A stretch of 64,000 nucleotides of DNA from positions 691,446-755,445 of the forward strand of contig SDOX01000010.1 of NCBI GenBank assembly GCA_004565275.1, given 5' to 3'. The DNA comes from Nannochloropsis salina CCMP1776 (taxonomy: Eukaryota > Sar > Eustigmatophyceae > Eustigmatales > Monodopsidaceae). A program made the translations under genes and the position numbers. Numbering within the stretch: the stretch's first letter is position 1; every line of letters starts with the position of its first letter. This document shows, piece after piece, positions 51,007-62,893 of the stretch. A model generated the notes under the pieces. That model was not told where the DNA came from. It searched no databases and saw only the letters and a list, made by a program, of their open reading frames with translations.

Positions 51007-54000
51007 TCAATTCTCTTCGCTTGCAAGTCCCTGGCTATTCTGTAGACAGCCTGGCTTGCCATACGCGTAGCGGGAAGCATTCCGAGGAAATCCTGCAAAC
51101 GTCGAGTCCCCTCTTGCATCTCTTGTAGGCAACATTTGCGTCTCCAGGGCTGCGGATACCTCAGCTAGCTCCCGTCTTGCCTGTGTGTCAACCGCTTTTC
51201 GGCCATCCTCCGCCCCGACTCCATCTAAATAGTCCATTACGCCACACACTTCCAATGTGGTCGGAAATTGCGAGTCATCTTCCATTCTACAAGCAGAAGG
51301 GTCCGCACACCCAATGCTGCTACTCTCATTCACATCCTTTACGTTGCCATCATCCAAGTCCTCGTTTGTCTTTGAGCCCGTCTGTGGCGGCCTTTTCGCC
51401 GCAGTACCAGCGGTAGTGGTCTCTTCGAGTACCTGACTACTCCCTTGCCTAGCACTCTGGCTTGTACTGGCGAAGGGCGTGGCATATGACGCATCTAAGC
51501 CAGGCTTTCTGCACTTCATGACATCTGGGCTATACACTTGTGTCTCGAGAATGCGTCGGCCACCTCCACTTTCTTTCTTTCTTCTTCTTCTTCTGGGACT
51601 CTGTGTGCCCTCCTCGCCCACAGGGTTGCATTGATTTGCACGGCGGTTTTCCTCATCACCGCTACTCAAGGTCTCGTCTCTGCCACTTTTGTAGCAATTC
51701 CCCCCCCCTCCGCCTCTTTGACTTTCAATGCCCTTGGACTCATCCTTGAGATCATGCATGTTGGTTCGTAATAAGTCGTGGTGCGCCTTCAGTGCTGGCG
51801 TTTCGTAGATAATTCCCTCCGCTTGGGGGTCCTCATCATAGCGCTGAATTTTGAATTCCTCTTCCATCTCCTCCAGGCCCTTCTGTGGCTCCATCATCAC
51901 TCCTTCTGCTTGGGTTGATGGCACCACGAGGTCCATGGGGCTCCTACCTGTCCTCCGGACAGAAGAGAATTGCGACTCCTCGACCAATCCTGTTCGTATC
52001 GGAGGTTGGCTCTGACCACGCTTTTTGCGCAAGTCTCCGCTTGGAGAAAGGAAGGCGTCAACAGGACTGGTCGTCGAGGAGCAGGAACGTGAAAGGGCGG
52101 AGGGTACGGGCGAGGGCGCGTATGTGGGGAGGAGGGAGGCACTCGAGGCCTCCGGAAAATCTGTGGAGGACGTTCGTGGGCGTTTCCTCTCGATCGAGCC
52201 GGCTGCAGGCAACGGCGATGGCATGGTCGCTGCCGTGTCTGCATCCTCTCCCCAGTGTGGGGAAACGTCACCGGCCAAAAGGTCGTCAGACATGACCGAG
52301 TACGCCTGGGACGACGGCCTGACCGCTGAGTGGGCAGACGTAGACGGGACCGCTGGTGGCGGCGATGGAGCTGCTGGACTCAGACGGCTTAAGATAGGCT
52401 CCACCCTCGGTCGCTCATTCAGTGACTCTGCGTAGGTAGATTCCTCGCTGCTTTCCCTTCTCCGGGTCAGTAATCGCGCGGCCGCCAAGTCACTCCTACC
52501 AACAGCGGAGCCTGACTCTTCTGTCATGCAATTTTCGCAGACCCCAGGTGATGGCGGAGGAACACAGAGGCTGTCACTGACTTCTTTTCGAAGCAATGCT
52601 GCGTGTCTGCGAGTTTTGTGGCTCGTTGATGCTCCAAGTGAGAGCAATATCGGCGACATTGGCGAGGTCATGAGTAACCCATTACCCCCCTCTGTTTTAG
52701 CTCCCGCCCCCCCCAGCTGCTTCTGCTGCTCCTTCCTCCCTGACTGGGACATAGATCCCACAGGACATGAAGGCTGGGATGCCAAGGGAGGGTTGGAGCC
52801 CGGCGATGGCGGCGGCGGAGGAAGGGGGTGGGGATGAGGCTCGGAAGCAGCAGGATCGACTAGGAAAAGATCCTCAAATATGTCGTCGTCGCCAAGATCG
52901 ATGCATGTGGTAGGCCCATGCCCTGTAAGGCATGCTTCCGGGTGGAACGCAGGAGAGGGCGCTGGGAAGGAAGAAGAAGTGTAACTTCGCTTACTCGGTG
53001 CCATGGTCAGGTTGTGGTTCACGGTGGTAGTAAGGCTTCCAAGAACGTCATGCCGCAATGTCCGTTTGCCACTGCTGCCGGAGGCTGGTGGTGCAAGTTG
53101 TTCTTGAGGTTGTGGTCGCTGGCACTGCTCTGGCTGTTGACTCATGAATTGCGTCAACCGCGTCTGTGTCGAGTCAGAAGGCCCTGCTACCGTGGAGGGG
53201 GAAGGGGCGGAGATGGCATGGAAAGCAGACGATAACGCAGCGACGGGTTTCAGGTCCCTGTCAGAGCCACTCCGCAGGGCCGCAGATCCCTTGGCAATGC
53301 CCCCCTTGACGGAGGAGGAAAGAGCCGGGTGACTGAGACCACACCTCTCTTTAAAGCTGATGCCGCTTGTGCTGCTACTCCTGCTGCTGCTGCGGTTTGT
53401 GTGAGTCGTCGAGCGCCCGCGATTCAACCACTGCCCCGCTTTGCGCACTGCGGCCGTTTTAACCGATTCCATGAGCCGCGACCACGTCGAAGCATTCCCC
53501 TTCCTTGGCGGCCCATACCACATAACCCCCCTCTCCGTCCCTCGGTCCCCTCCCGTCCTTCCAAGGCTGCTGCACGGAGACTGTTGTGTGCCAGCCTTCG
53601 AGGGAGGAGTGCTCGTCAGATCCACCAGGGGGCAGTCTGACCCATTTTCGGCGTAAGAATCACTTGTTTCGAACCCGCCCTTGCCTACTGCCTCATTGCA
53701 ATCAGCGTCGACATCGAGCACGACGACTTCATTTCCTGCGTCCAACTCCCGACTTTTTGAAGTCTCCTTCTCCGAGACATCTTCCTGGTCTCTCCTTACT
53801 TCCAGAGATCTCAATTCCACATGATCGTCTACCTCCTGTCTCGGCAGTCCTCCCATCGCCTCCTTCTCTTCAAGTCGCTCCTCCTCTCCCTCTCGCTCGT
53901 GTTTTTCGTCCGATCCCACTGCAGAATCTGGGCAACGTGGCTCAGGCGTAGATTGAAGAGAGGCACTAGAGCCTCTTACATTTGTTTCTTCATCGATACG

Positions 54001-54609
54001 TTCTTCCTTTTTCATCCCAATTAAATTTTCCTCTACAACACCGTCTCGGCTCTCAGTTAAGGAGGAAGCCGCAGAAAATTCAGACCGGGGGGGGCAGCGT
54101 AATCCTTGCTGTCTCAAAGCCCGATGAATATCGTGAAAGGAATCCAAAACCGACTTGAGCGCCCGGTTTGATCTCACGTCCTTGGGATAGACTGGGTGCT
54201 CACACTCAGGGCAGTGGCTGTTGTCGCTCATATGGTCGTCAAGGCAAGAGCGACAAAAGGTGTGGCTGCAGGGTACAGCGACTGGATCCTTGAGAAAATG
54301 TTTACTGTGTAGTGAATATGGAATAGAATCAAGATGCGGAAACATCTGAGAACGCCTACGGCGGCATTCAGGTAACAGGCGGGTGTATAGCAATGGAATA
54401 AGAAGAACGTCCGGAAAAACACGTGAATCGGAAAGCCTGAATTACCACATGGAACAGCTGACAAGTTCCTCAATCTTGTTAATGAAGTCTTGCTGCCCTT
54501 TCGGGTCGAGTAGGCGGGCGAGGGTGTCGAGGGAGCAAGGAAGAGGAGGGGATGCCGCGGCACCCTTCTCTGCTCCTTCACCACCTCCTCTGCGGGAAGC
54601 CTTCCTCAT
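51007..54609 (-). CDS. BARD1/BRCA1/RAD18-type RING finger protein, two exons
   Basis: Exon 1 (54609-54446) and exon 2 (from 54304) are joined by a 141-base GT..AG intron that splits a cysteine codon (TG|T). The join completes a C3HC4 RING: C52, C55, C67, H69, C72, C75, C86, C89. The helix before it (FINKIEELVSC) and the one after (DVRSNRALKSVLDSFHDIH) resemble those flanking the RINGs of BRCA1/BARD1 and RAD18, which are ubiquitin ligases of DNA repair. The rest of about 1150 residues is low complexity, serine/proline and acidic, with a degenerate PCNA-box-like QTRLTQFM near the middle. I see no BRCT, UBZ or SAP domain. The C-terminus is uncertain: optional removal of 51159-51093 gives an alternative ending ARDLQAKRIEKCISDERQ. 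Confidence 0.82.
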
Positions 54610-54904
54610 TGTTGCGGCCGCTCCCCACTCCCGATGTACAAGCGCCGTCTCCGCATCGTCATAGGCCTCACTAACACTCTGCTGTGGAGCCGATTGCGTA
54701 AGTTCATGAGAGAGAGATGTCGATGCAGGACTGCACGGCCTCGTGTGGAAGCCCCAGCATTACGCGAGTTCAGCGACTGCCGTCATCGGCAGCACGCAAG
54801 GGTTAGGGCTCGAAGCATTGCGCTGGAATGGGACGGGGAGGCGGACAGACCGGAAAATTACTGACCGTGCGCCCAACCTATCCTGCTAGGTGCCCTTGGC
54901 AGCG
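54610..54904. promoter_or_regulatory. Short divergent promoter, RING gene / alpha-beta hydrolase
   Basis: Only 295 bases separate the two ATGs, one of the shortest divergent spacers in the window. No TATA-like box is evident to me. Confidence 0.4.
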
Positions 54905-56919
54905 ATGTCGCCGCCCCTCTCCCCGTGGCTCAAACGGGGCGTCGTGCTTCTGGCTTGGCACGTCGCGACCTCCCCCGTCACTGCCTTGATCCACCTTCGA
55001 CATGCGTCAGTAAGGACTGACAAGATGAGGGCCACTTTACCTGCAAAACCATTAATGGTTTCAACACTAGACCAAGGTGCGTTTGTGGTCGTGAGCAAGG
55101 AGAAGGAGACTACAAATGCTTCGAAGCGTTTCGGAAAACACACTTATGCCCTCTCAGACGACGAGCGCGAGAAGGCTCCTTTTTCCCCTACATCCGGGAC
55201 ACATCGCGTACAGAGATATATGGTAAAACTCCTTTCTGTATCGTACGACTAACATTGTGACGGCCCTCCTTACCAGAGATCCTACCCCCACCTAAGTCGA
55301 CACGTCCGCAACTGCCTACGACTTTCTGGACGTGGAAACGGGGCCCGGGAGAGGATTATCGAATTCGGTATCATCAAAGCGGAGACAAAGGACCTGCAGT
55401 TATTTTAATTCATGGTGAGCTAGGTAGAAGGTCTATTTGCTTGTCGAGCGATCGCTGCGCAAGAGCAAAGGAATTTATCATATCACAACTAATGGAGTTG
55501 CGAGCCTCGAGCACTTTGCGCTGATTTCCAACTTTCCATGCTCTTTCTCTATCTTCTCAATCTCTCCAACACGAAGGCTTCGGAGGAAATGCAGACCACT
55601 GGGCACAAAATGTGCCTGACTTGAACCCCCACTACCGAGTTTTCGCCCTTGACTTGCTAGGTGAGGTCTTCACAGGACGCGAGGCATGCGAGGTAGCTCT
55701 GTGCCGGGGTAATAGCACGCGCTCTCTGCTCACACCACCTTCCCCTTCGTTTTGCTTTCCTTGCAGGGTACGGATACAGTGACAAGCCCTCTCCCAAGGG
55801 CCGGGCCCCGACGGAGCTCTTCAATTTCGAGACATGGGCAGCCATGACGGAGGCCTTCGTTAAGGACATCGTCCACGAGCAGGCCCTGGCAGGAGTGAGC
55901 CCTTCTGAGGAAGGGGTATACGTGGTCTGCAACAGCGTGGGCGGCCTCGTTGGGCTACAGCTCGCTGTGGACCGACCTGATTTGGTCAAGGGCGTCATGC
56001 TCTTGAATATCTCTCTGCGGATGCTGCACTTGAAAAAACAACCTTGGTTTTTAAAGCCCTTTGTCAAAGCACTCCAAACAACTCTCAGAGAAACGCGGCT
56101 GGGCCAGCTTTTCTTTGCCCAAGTGGCAACGCCCCAAGGGGTCAAGAATGCCTTGTCTCAGGCTTACCACGATAAAACACGAGTCACAGATGAGCTAGTG
56201 GAAGCTATTTTGAAGCCGGGGCTAGAGCCGGGGGCAGTTGACGTATTTTTGGATTTCATTTCGTACTCCGGGGGCCCTTTGCCTGAGGAGCTGCTGCCGC
56301 GCGTAGACGTGCCCGTGTACATTGGATGGGGGGAAGAAGATCCATGGTAAGGAGCATCATCACACTCGTCATGGATTTCATGCCGAATTGGCAGGGGTAA
56401 CGCACGATCCTTCTGTCGAGATGGTGCCGAAAACGAGGGTTTATACCATCGCAGGACCGAAGTTGCGTTGTCAAAGCGCTGTTTTCATTGTGAAATCCGT
56501 TGAAAAGCATTGCGTAAGATTTTCTGTCTTACGTTACGGCTTTTTTTCCTTACATGTACTAGGGAGCCCATCGCCCTGGGGCGGGCTTACGGCGAGTTCC
56601 CCTGCGTGCGTGAGTTTAGACCTTTCAAAGGCCTCGGCCATTGCCCAATGGGTAAGTATCGTCGACGCTAATAACTCCCCATGTGTATGTATGCAGTGCA
56701 ATAGAGTGCTCCTTCCTGTATTCTATCGGTGGTCGTATTATTCGATATCTGATGCGCTTTTCTGCTTAGCTCTTCCTGGACCTCCCGTACTCTTGCCCTT
56801 ACCCGTTCATATTTTCCTTTTATCCTACAGATGAAGATCCGGCTGTTGTTGACCCTTTTATTCGTGAGATGGTTGATACGATAGAGGAGGAGAGGAAGGG
56901 CGGTGCTGCTCCCGCGTAA
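54905..56919 (+). CDS. Plastid-type alpha/beta-hydrolase (plant PPH/CLD-like group), six exons
   Basis: Exons are 54905-55222, 55279-55414, 55577-55660, 55767-56346, 56563-56651 and 56831-56919. All are GT..AG and phase-consistent, giving 431 residues. This is the most intron-rich gene here. A hydrophobic N-terminus (VVLLAWHVATSPVTA) suggests a signal or transit leader. The fold is clear: oxyanion region HGFGGNADHWAQNV, then ALDLLGYGYSDKP, nucleophile elbow VCNSVGGLVGLQLA (serine in NSVGG, where most hydrolases have GxSxG), acid in YIGWGEEDPWEPI and histidine in GLGHCPM. Similar plant chloroplast proteins include enzymes that remove phytol from chlorophyll or pheophytin, but assignment to that activity is inference. 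The frame ends DEDPAVVDPFIREMVDTIEE followed by a short tail. Confidence 0.9.
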
Positions 56920-57426
56920 TGGTACATTCAAATCTAAAGGAAAAAACGTTTGCAAATTTGAAATTTTGAAAAAAGTCGAAGCCGGATTGATCTGTGCTAC
57001 CGTCTGGCGTCCGGATAGGGTCGGTGGCGGGACACGCCTTGCTATTACGACATACTCCTGTGTATCCTCTAATCGCACGCCCCTCTTGCGGAATTATTAC
57101 TTTACAATTGGCGAAAGCGTTTAAACTCATTTGGTTGCCACATCTTGCGATTTTTTTTCTTATTTTTCTGTTGGAACTATTATCTTGTCACATGGGGGTT
57201 CCCTCCCTTCCCTGCCGTCTCCTTTTCCTTCGAGCTTATTTTCTGTTCAAGGGATAATTTTAGCATGCTCACGAAAAATATTCCTCGATTCCCTTATTCG
57301 TTTGTATGTACTTACCTCAATTCCTTTCCAAATGTACTTCACCATTTACCTGGCAGGGACGCAGCTCAACCAGGCTGCAAGCCCAGGTCCCTTGGTGACG
57401 AAGTCGCAACATTACCGGAGCTTGCG
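56920..57426. other. Intergenic between tandem genes
   Basis: About 500 bases follow the hydrolase stop and precede the coiled-coil gene. The stretch is T-rich (57145-57180 especially). No gene is recognised. Confidence 0.5.
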
Positions 57427-59722
57427 ATGGATCCAACTAATGAGGATATACATAACACTAGCGCTAATTTCGAGGCACCGAATTTGAATGCGCTCATGCA
57501 TCAGCTGCAGAAGAATGTTCGAAACGACAAGCAAGCGTCGACTGGGGCTGGAAGGTACGTATTCAAATAGGAGAGCGCATGCCTCTCAACAGGCAACATC
57601 TTGAAAGGAACGCAAGTCTTTACCAAATACCATGAATGTCATAAGCATTGTGCGTGTCAAATCTTGTAATTGCTATCAGGGGTTGCAGCGCAGCGCGAAA
57701 TCGTCCCGCAGATCCATTGCTTGCTCGTAAACGAGAAGAACCTGCGCAAATCGCAAGACGTTAGAGCGCAATTACCCTGTTGCTGCAGCTGTTGTATCAA
57801 AATATTTGTGTGTGTTTCATGACCAGAATCGTCCTGCATTTTGAATTTCAACGTTATGATAAGCATCATACTTCCTCCTCCCGCCACCCCGGCTTCTCAC
57901 CAACCATACCTAAAGCAACTCAAACGAGGCACTCATAGGAGCTTTGATAAAAAAGATGGCAATTGGTAGAAACTTATACAAAGATAACAATTCGGATGTC
58001 GGAATTGCAAGCGACGACATGGAGCCGTGTAAGTCAGGACTTGATAATCAGCATTGCAAACTCAGTCACGCCGGTGAAGTCGAGGACAGCGACGGGGATG
58101 AGGAAGCCTTGATAATGGATGACGAGCACGATGAAGAAATGATCGAAGCGATGCGTCGCACGGCCCTTCAACGAAAACAGGCCACCCCGCAGGTCAGTCG
58201 GTGGACGTCGGGGATCGGGACCATCGCGAAAGACATGCAACGACAGCACCAACATCAGCAGCTCCAAGGCAATCTCGAGGTTTCCGCGACATCAGTTGCT
58301 GCAACTACCGCTAAAAAGTTATTGGGGCCTCCTACCTTGATGAAACAACTTGAGGCTGTCTTTACAGAGATCGAGCACCTCTCCTCAACTCGGTCCTCTC
58401 ACACCGCTTCGCCCAAAGGCAAAACTGGTCTGGCTAGCCCCCTTCGACAGTCCTCCTGGTTCGGTACGCGAAAGGGAGAGAAAAAACGACTCATTGAGAA
58501 GTACAAGGCTCAGCTCGCGGCTTTAGAGGGAGAACGGAAAGAGGCTTCCGAGGAAATGCGCAAGGCCATCCAGACTGGGGGCGTTGCGCTGGGTATGCTG
58601 AGGGAGGAGTGGACGCGTGCGGAGAGTGACACTCTCCGTAAAGTCCGAGAGCTTGAGAAAGTGCAAGAATTGTTGGGCCGACATGAAGCTGAGAGCACTC
58701 AACTTCGCATCACTGTCAGTGGCCTCCGAAGGCAGGTGGAGGAGCTCGTGAATAGAGCCCAGTCCGTCCCTCGGCCTTCGCAAGACGATGAGCAGAAGGA
58801 GGAAGAGTTGCTGTCTGATTCGCCCTTGATGGTGTCGGCAACAAGCTCTCCTATTCAAGAGTGTAGCGTGAGAGAGACCAGCGCCAAGACCAGCAGTCCT
58901 CCTGCAAGCTCCGAAATGGGCAAGGAGCTTGTGGTGAACGACACACGTCTCGCGCAGTTGGAGATGGAGCTGGACTTAGCATACGGGAAGCTGGAGGCAT
59001 TGAGCTTGCAGCAATGTCACTCGCAAGACAAAAGCACTGGAGTTTTACAGCGGTTACAAGGAGAACTGAAGGAGACAAAATTGGCGTTGGCGGCACGCGT
59101 GAAGAAGCACACCGAAATGAAAGAACGTTGCCGACAGTTGGAGGGGGAACTGGGAGCCTCCGTGGGACAAATCGAGGCGGTTAAACATCAAATGGAGCTC
59201 CGTGTCGCGAAAATGGAGGATCGGCTCAAGGAATCTATGCGGGAAGCCTTGGAAAATGAGCGAACGGCAAAAAATGCCTTGTTCAAGCGACAGCAGGTGG
59301 AGGAGGAGATGGAGCGGTTGCGGGAACAACACGATGTCTTGGTGGGCCAGTTCGAAGCGATCCGATCCCAAGTAGAGCTGGAAAAATTGGAAGCGCAGGG
59401 AGTCGTGACCAAATACGAGAAGGAATTGGAGGAGGTGTACGGGAAACTGAATGCCAAGGACGAGTACGCTGGGTTGCTGTGCGGGGTGAGACAGGATATG
59501 GACTCGGAGATGACTGACCTGTGGAGCCAAGTAGATTCGGCGGAAGAGAAACGCGCTAAAGTGGAAGAGGCATTTGTTGCGCTAGGCAATAAATTCAGAG
59601 CGGCATCGGCAAGGCGTCTATTCAATTTTATGGTAGCGCAACAAAGATGCAGGCTACGAGAGTCACTGATAATTCTGAAAAAAAATTCCAAAGCGCCTCT
59701 TTTGCAAGCGGATGTTCCATGA
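57427..59722 (+). CDS. Coiled-coil protein of unknown function, two exons
   Basis: Exon 1 (57427-57554) encodes MDPTNEDIHNTSANFEAPNL and continues to STGAG. After a 361-base intron ending AAG at 57915, exon 2 (57916-59722) joins as SNSNEALIGALIKKMAIG. The product is about 644 residues. An acidic patch (EDSDGDEEALIMDDEHDEEM) precedes a serine/basic linker, then two long coiled coils: about residues 235-320 (EERKEASEEM type heptads) and from about 370 to the end (KLEALSLQQ, EDRLKESMREALENERTAK, EKELEEVYGKL). I recognise no domain. The layout resembles cytoskeletal or vesicle-tether proteins, but that is only an impression. The acceptor is the least certain splice choice in the window; the main frame is secure. 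Confidence 0.78.
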
Positions 59723-60059
59723 GGGATGCGGGTATGACTGGCAGGAATCACTCCTACTGCCCTCCTATAAAGCTTTTATTTGGGTGCGTGAGATACTCCC
59801 ATGCGTATCATGGGTGTGGGTGCCTGTAATAAGGTCCTCATTGGCGTATTAGGAGGAAAAAAGGGGCTGCGGTCAAAATAGATCGCAATCCTCTTGGTAG
59901 GGATGCGAACGAAGAGCATTAAATATTTTTCTGTGTTTTTTAGTGCCGAAATGTACGCTACCCTTAAGCAATTGAAAGGAAAACACTAAAGCAAGCCTTT
60001 AGATGTAGCTTCTCGCCTGTTCCATTATTTGTCAGTTTCCCGCCCTCTTAAGATTCCCA
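59723..60059. other. Intergenic, convergent 3' ends
   Basis: A 337-base gap between the coiled-coil gene (+) and DDX1 (-), AT-rich at 59915-59945. No gene is seen. Confidence 0.5.
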
Positions 60060-62506
60060 TCACCCTAAGCCCGGCCGACCCCCTCCGTATCGCTGTCTCA
60101 AACTCAACCAAGTCGTCTGTGCCCTCTGCTCAAGATCAATCAACTCTTGCACCGCTGGCCGCAGGAGCGCTACGTGCTTGGCGACTGTTTCATTCACTAC
60201 CTGGTTGCTCACTGCCTCCCCGTATTTTGCTCCACCCAAGGAGGACTTGATAGCTGGAGGCAAGGCAAAATTCGGAGGCACTAGATGGGGGATGCTCTCC
60301 GTGTGCAAGCGTGCCTCCACCTGCCTCAGCATGTCGTACTCGTCGAACCAGACGGTGCAACCTCCTTTATCTGTAACCTCCCGGTTGGAGCATCCCTTCC
60401 CTTTGTTGGTACAAGTATGGTACCAGACCTTCTCTTGATGACCTGAAGCCGCCACTAGCGAAATTGCCAAACCCAAGCAGTCTGCCCTCCCCACGCGGCC
60501 CACCCTGTGAATGTAGTTCTCCACGGCATCGGGCAGCGTGTAGTTGATCACGAAAGGTAAATTTTGGATATCTATCCCACGCGCGGCTACATCGGTGCAG
60601 ATTAAAAAACGAACATCCCCGTCTTTAAATGCTTGCAGATTCCTTCGCCGCTCGTCCATGGACCGCATGCCTGCCAGGACACAGCACGAGTAGATGTTTT
60701 CCTTTCCCTTTTCCACTTTACCTTTGAACACCTGACCCCCTCCTGCGAGGTTCAAGAACTTCTCGAGATTGTTACAGTCGAGGTTCGTTCTGCAAAATAT
60801 AATGCATTGCTCCATGTCGTAAGCTTCAATGATTTTTAGGAGGACAAGGGGCTTCAGGCGCTTGATCATATCCGAGCGCCGCTCAACGTCTTGCGGATCC
60901 TGAGAGAGGCTCGAGGCAACGTGTACATTATCAGTAACGACATGCTGTGCGGCCGGGGAGGAGGTCGGGTGCAGAAGAGCTTGGAGAGCCGAGTCCTCTG
61001 GGTCCATTTCCACCACCACGTGGTGCACGGCCTCAGGAACACTGTCCTTCCCTTTCAGGTCCACCCATGTAGGTCTGTCGCAAATCGCCTTTGCCAGCTC
61101 GGTGATCTCCGGTGAATGCAAGGTAGCTGAAAAAAAACAGACCTGCAGGCGCTGGTCCCCGACACCGCCTTTGGGAAGGCGCTGGTAGATAGTTATAACG
61201 TCGGCTCTCTCCCCAGCCTCCAAGAAGCGATCTGCCTCGTCCAAGATCAAAAAACGGGCCCGATCCATGTTCAACAGACCGCGCTTCATAAAGTCCATCA
61301 ATTTTCCGATTGTTCCCACCACTATATCGCAGCCGCTCCGCAGACCTGCCTTGGTCTCACGCTGGTCGTTCCCTCCCATCACCAGGGCTATGTCTACTCC
61401 CTCCACATGCCGGGAGTAATCGCAGATGCAGGAATAGACCTGCTCGGCCAGATCCCGCGCCGGCTCAATGATGATGGCAAAAGGACTCCCAAGGCTGTTT
61501 CCGCCCCCTTTTCCTCCCCCACTCCCCGCCCCACTGGCGCTGTGTTTGCTGAAGTCGGGCTTGAGCACGCCGTCAAGGGGGAGCTCCGCGACGCCAAGAA
61601 AGCCCCGTTCCGTGGGCACAGGGTGCCGGAAAGGCCCGGTGAAATTAATTTGTATCCGGGCTTCTTTCAGAGCGACAGCTGGGAACCATGCGAGTCCTTT
61701 CAAGCTCTCTTCCATCACAAAGGCATCCCCAAGGTAAACTCCGTTCTTGCTGAATCCTACTGTGCCCTTCTCTAGGTCCAAAAAGCTGCCGATCACGTCA
61801 CCTTTCTTAAAGATTTCCCCGTAAGTTTCGAAGCGTCCTTCGTGGCTTTTTTTACCTGTTCCACCGTAACCGAACCCGTACTTGTCTGTCCCTAAATTGT
61901 AATTTGCACGTGCTGTCGACCAGCCCACCCTGCCAACACCCTGATTTCCCTCTTCCAGTAGCGTGGCTTCAAAATAAGCCTTCCCTTTGCACACACCCAA
62001 TGTCGACCGTCCTCCTACCCAGCGGGAGGTGGTGACGAAGGCCTTGCTACCGTCCACCCCTTCGATGCCGAGCATTCCATCCCTGTCGACGCCGCTGAGC
62101 CGCCAGTCTCTTTCGTTCTTGGCCTCCCCCGCCCCACACGTTGTGCCACTCTTTCCCTCGGCCTCGCGGCGTTTTGTCTCCATCACCAGCTGCAGTACCG
62201 GAAGGGCGAAAGCAGCAGTTTTACCGCTCCCCGTCTCCGCCGCTGCCATCACGTCCCCCCCCCCCAAAATCAAGGGGATTGCCTCGTCTTGCACATCCGT
62301 TGGCAACAACCAATTCAAGTCGCCCTCGATGGCCTCCAGAAGAGGAGTCAAATGGAGTAATGGAATCGATGAAATGAGCGAAGAATCAAGACATTCTTGT
62401 CAGTGGCCCCAAATGTTTTTAAAAATCCAGGTTTTATGAGGGCTAGCTTGTTGCGTACCTGAATGAGCTCCTCCCCGAGGCCCAAGGACTCGAAACCACC
62501 CGCCAT
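60060..62506 (-). CDS. DDX1: DDX1, DEAD-box RNA helicase with SPRY insert, two exons
   Basis: Exon 1 (62506-62459) encodes MAGGFESLGLGEELIQ. After a 125-base GT..AG intron, exon 2 (62333-60060) continues AIEGDLNWLLPTDVQDEAIP, which aligns with the DDX1 N-terminus. The product is about 773 residues. Motif I is AAETGSGKTAAF (about residue 46). A SPRY domain (VGWSTARANYNLGTDKYGFG, FSKNGVYLGDAF) is inserted between motifs I and Ia, the hallmark of DDX1. Then come EPARDLAEQVY, LILDEADRFLEAG (near 380), CFFSATLHSPEI and VAARGIDIQNLPFVINYTL with HRVGRVGRAD. DDX1 belongs to the RTCB tRNA-ligase complex and works in tRNA splicing and RNA/DNA-hybrid clearance. The frame just upstream of 62333 is intron and should not be included. 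Confidence 0.96.
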
Positions 62507-62893
62507 CTACTTGGCTTCGTCTGTGAACCAACAAAGTGTTGTTAGATACAATTAATTGCCGCCTCAGTTGCCATAAGACTCATGGGATGGACTATTTGGC
62601 AATCACGAGGGCAGATGCTTGGTATAGGGACAGGGGAGGTGAAAGTGGAAAGGCAGATAAGTGATCGACGAGCGAGTGAAACCAGCGACAGGACTCGAGA
62701 CTTGCAGTCACTCGCTACGTCAACAAAAGAAAACACGCGTAGGTCTTGGGGCCGTATTCGACGACTGAGTGGCTACTTATATGTGCTTGTATCGAACATG
62801 GACATGTTACCACTGATATAAGCGCTTGTCCAAGCCCGTGGCTGCTTACACAGTAAACCATACCCCTCGCTACTTCCTACAGGTTGGAGGAGC
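62507..62893. promoter_or_regulatory. Divergent promoter region, DDX1 / F-box helicase
   Basis: These 387 bases separate the two starts. A plus-strand open frame (62582-62821) stops before the chosen start of the next gene and is in the same frame class, so it could be an upstream ORF or leader. Confidence 0.4.

Noticed and set aside
62334-62351. DDX1 start in the frame at 62351 (TTG)
   Set aside because: It is not an ATG, and the six codons are the intron end; splicing to 62506-62459 gives the family N-terminus.
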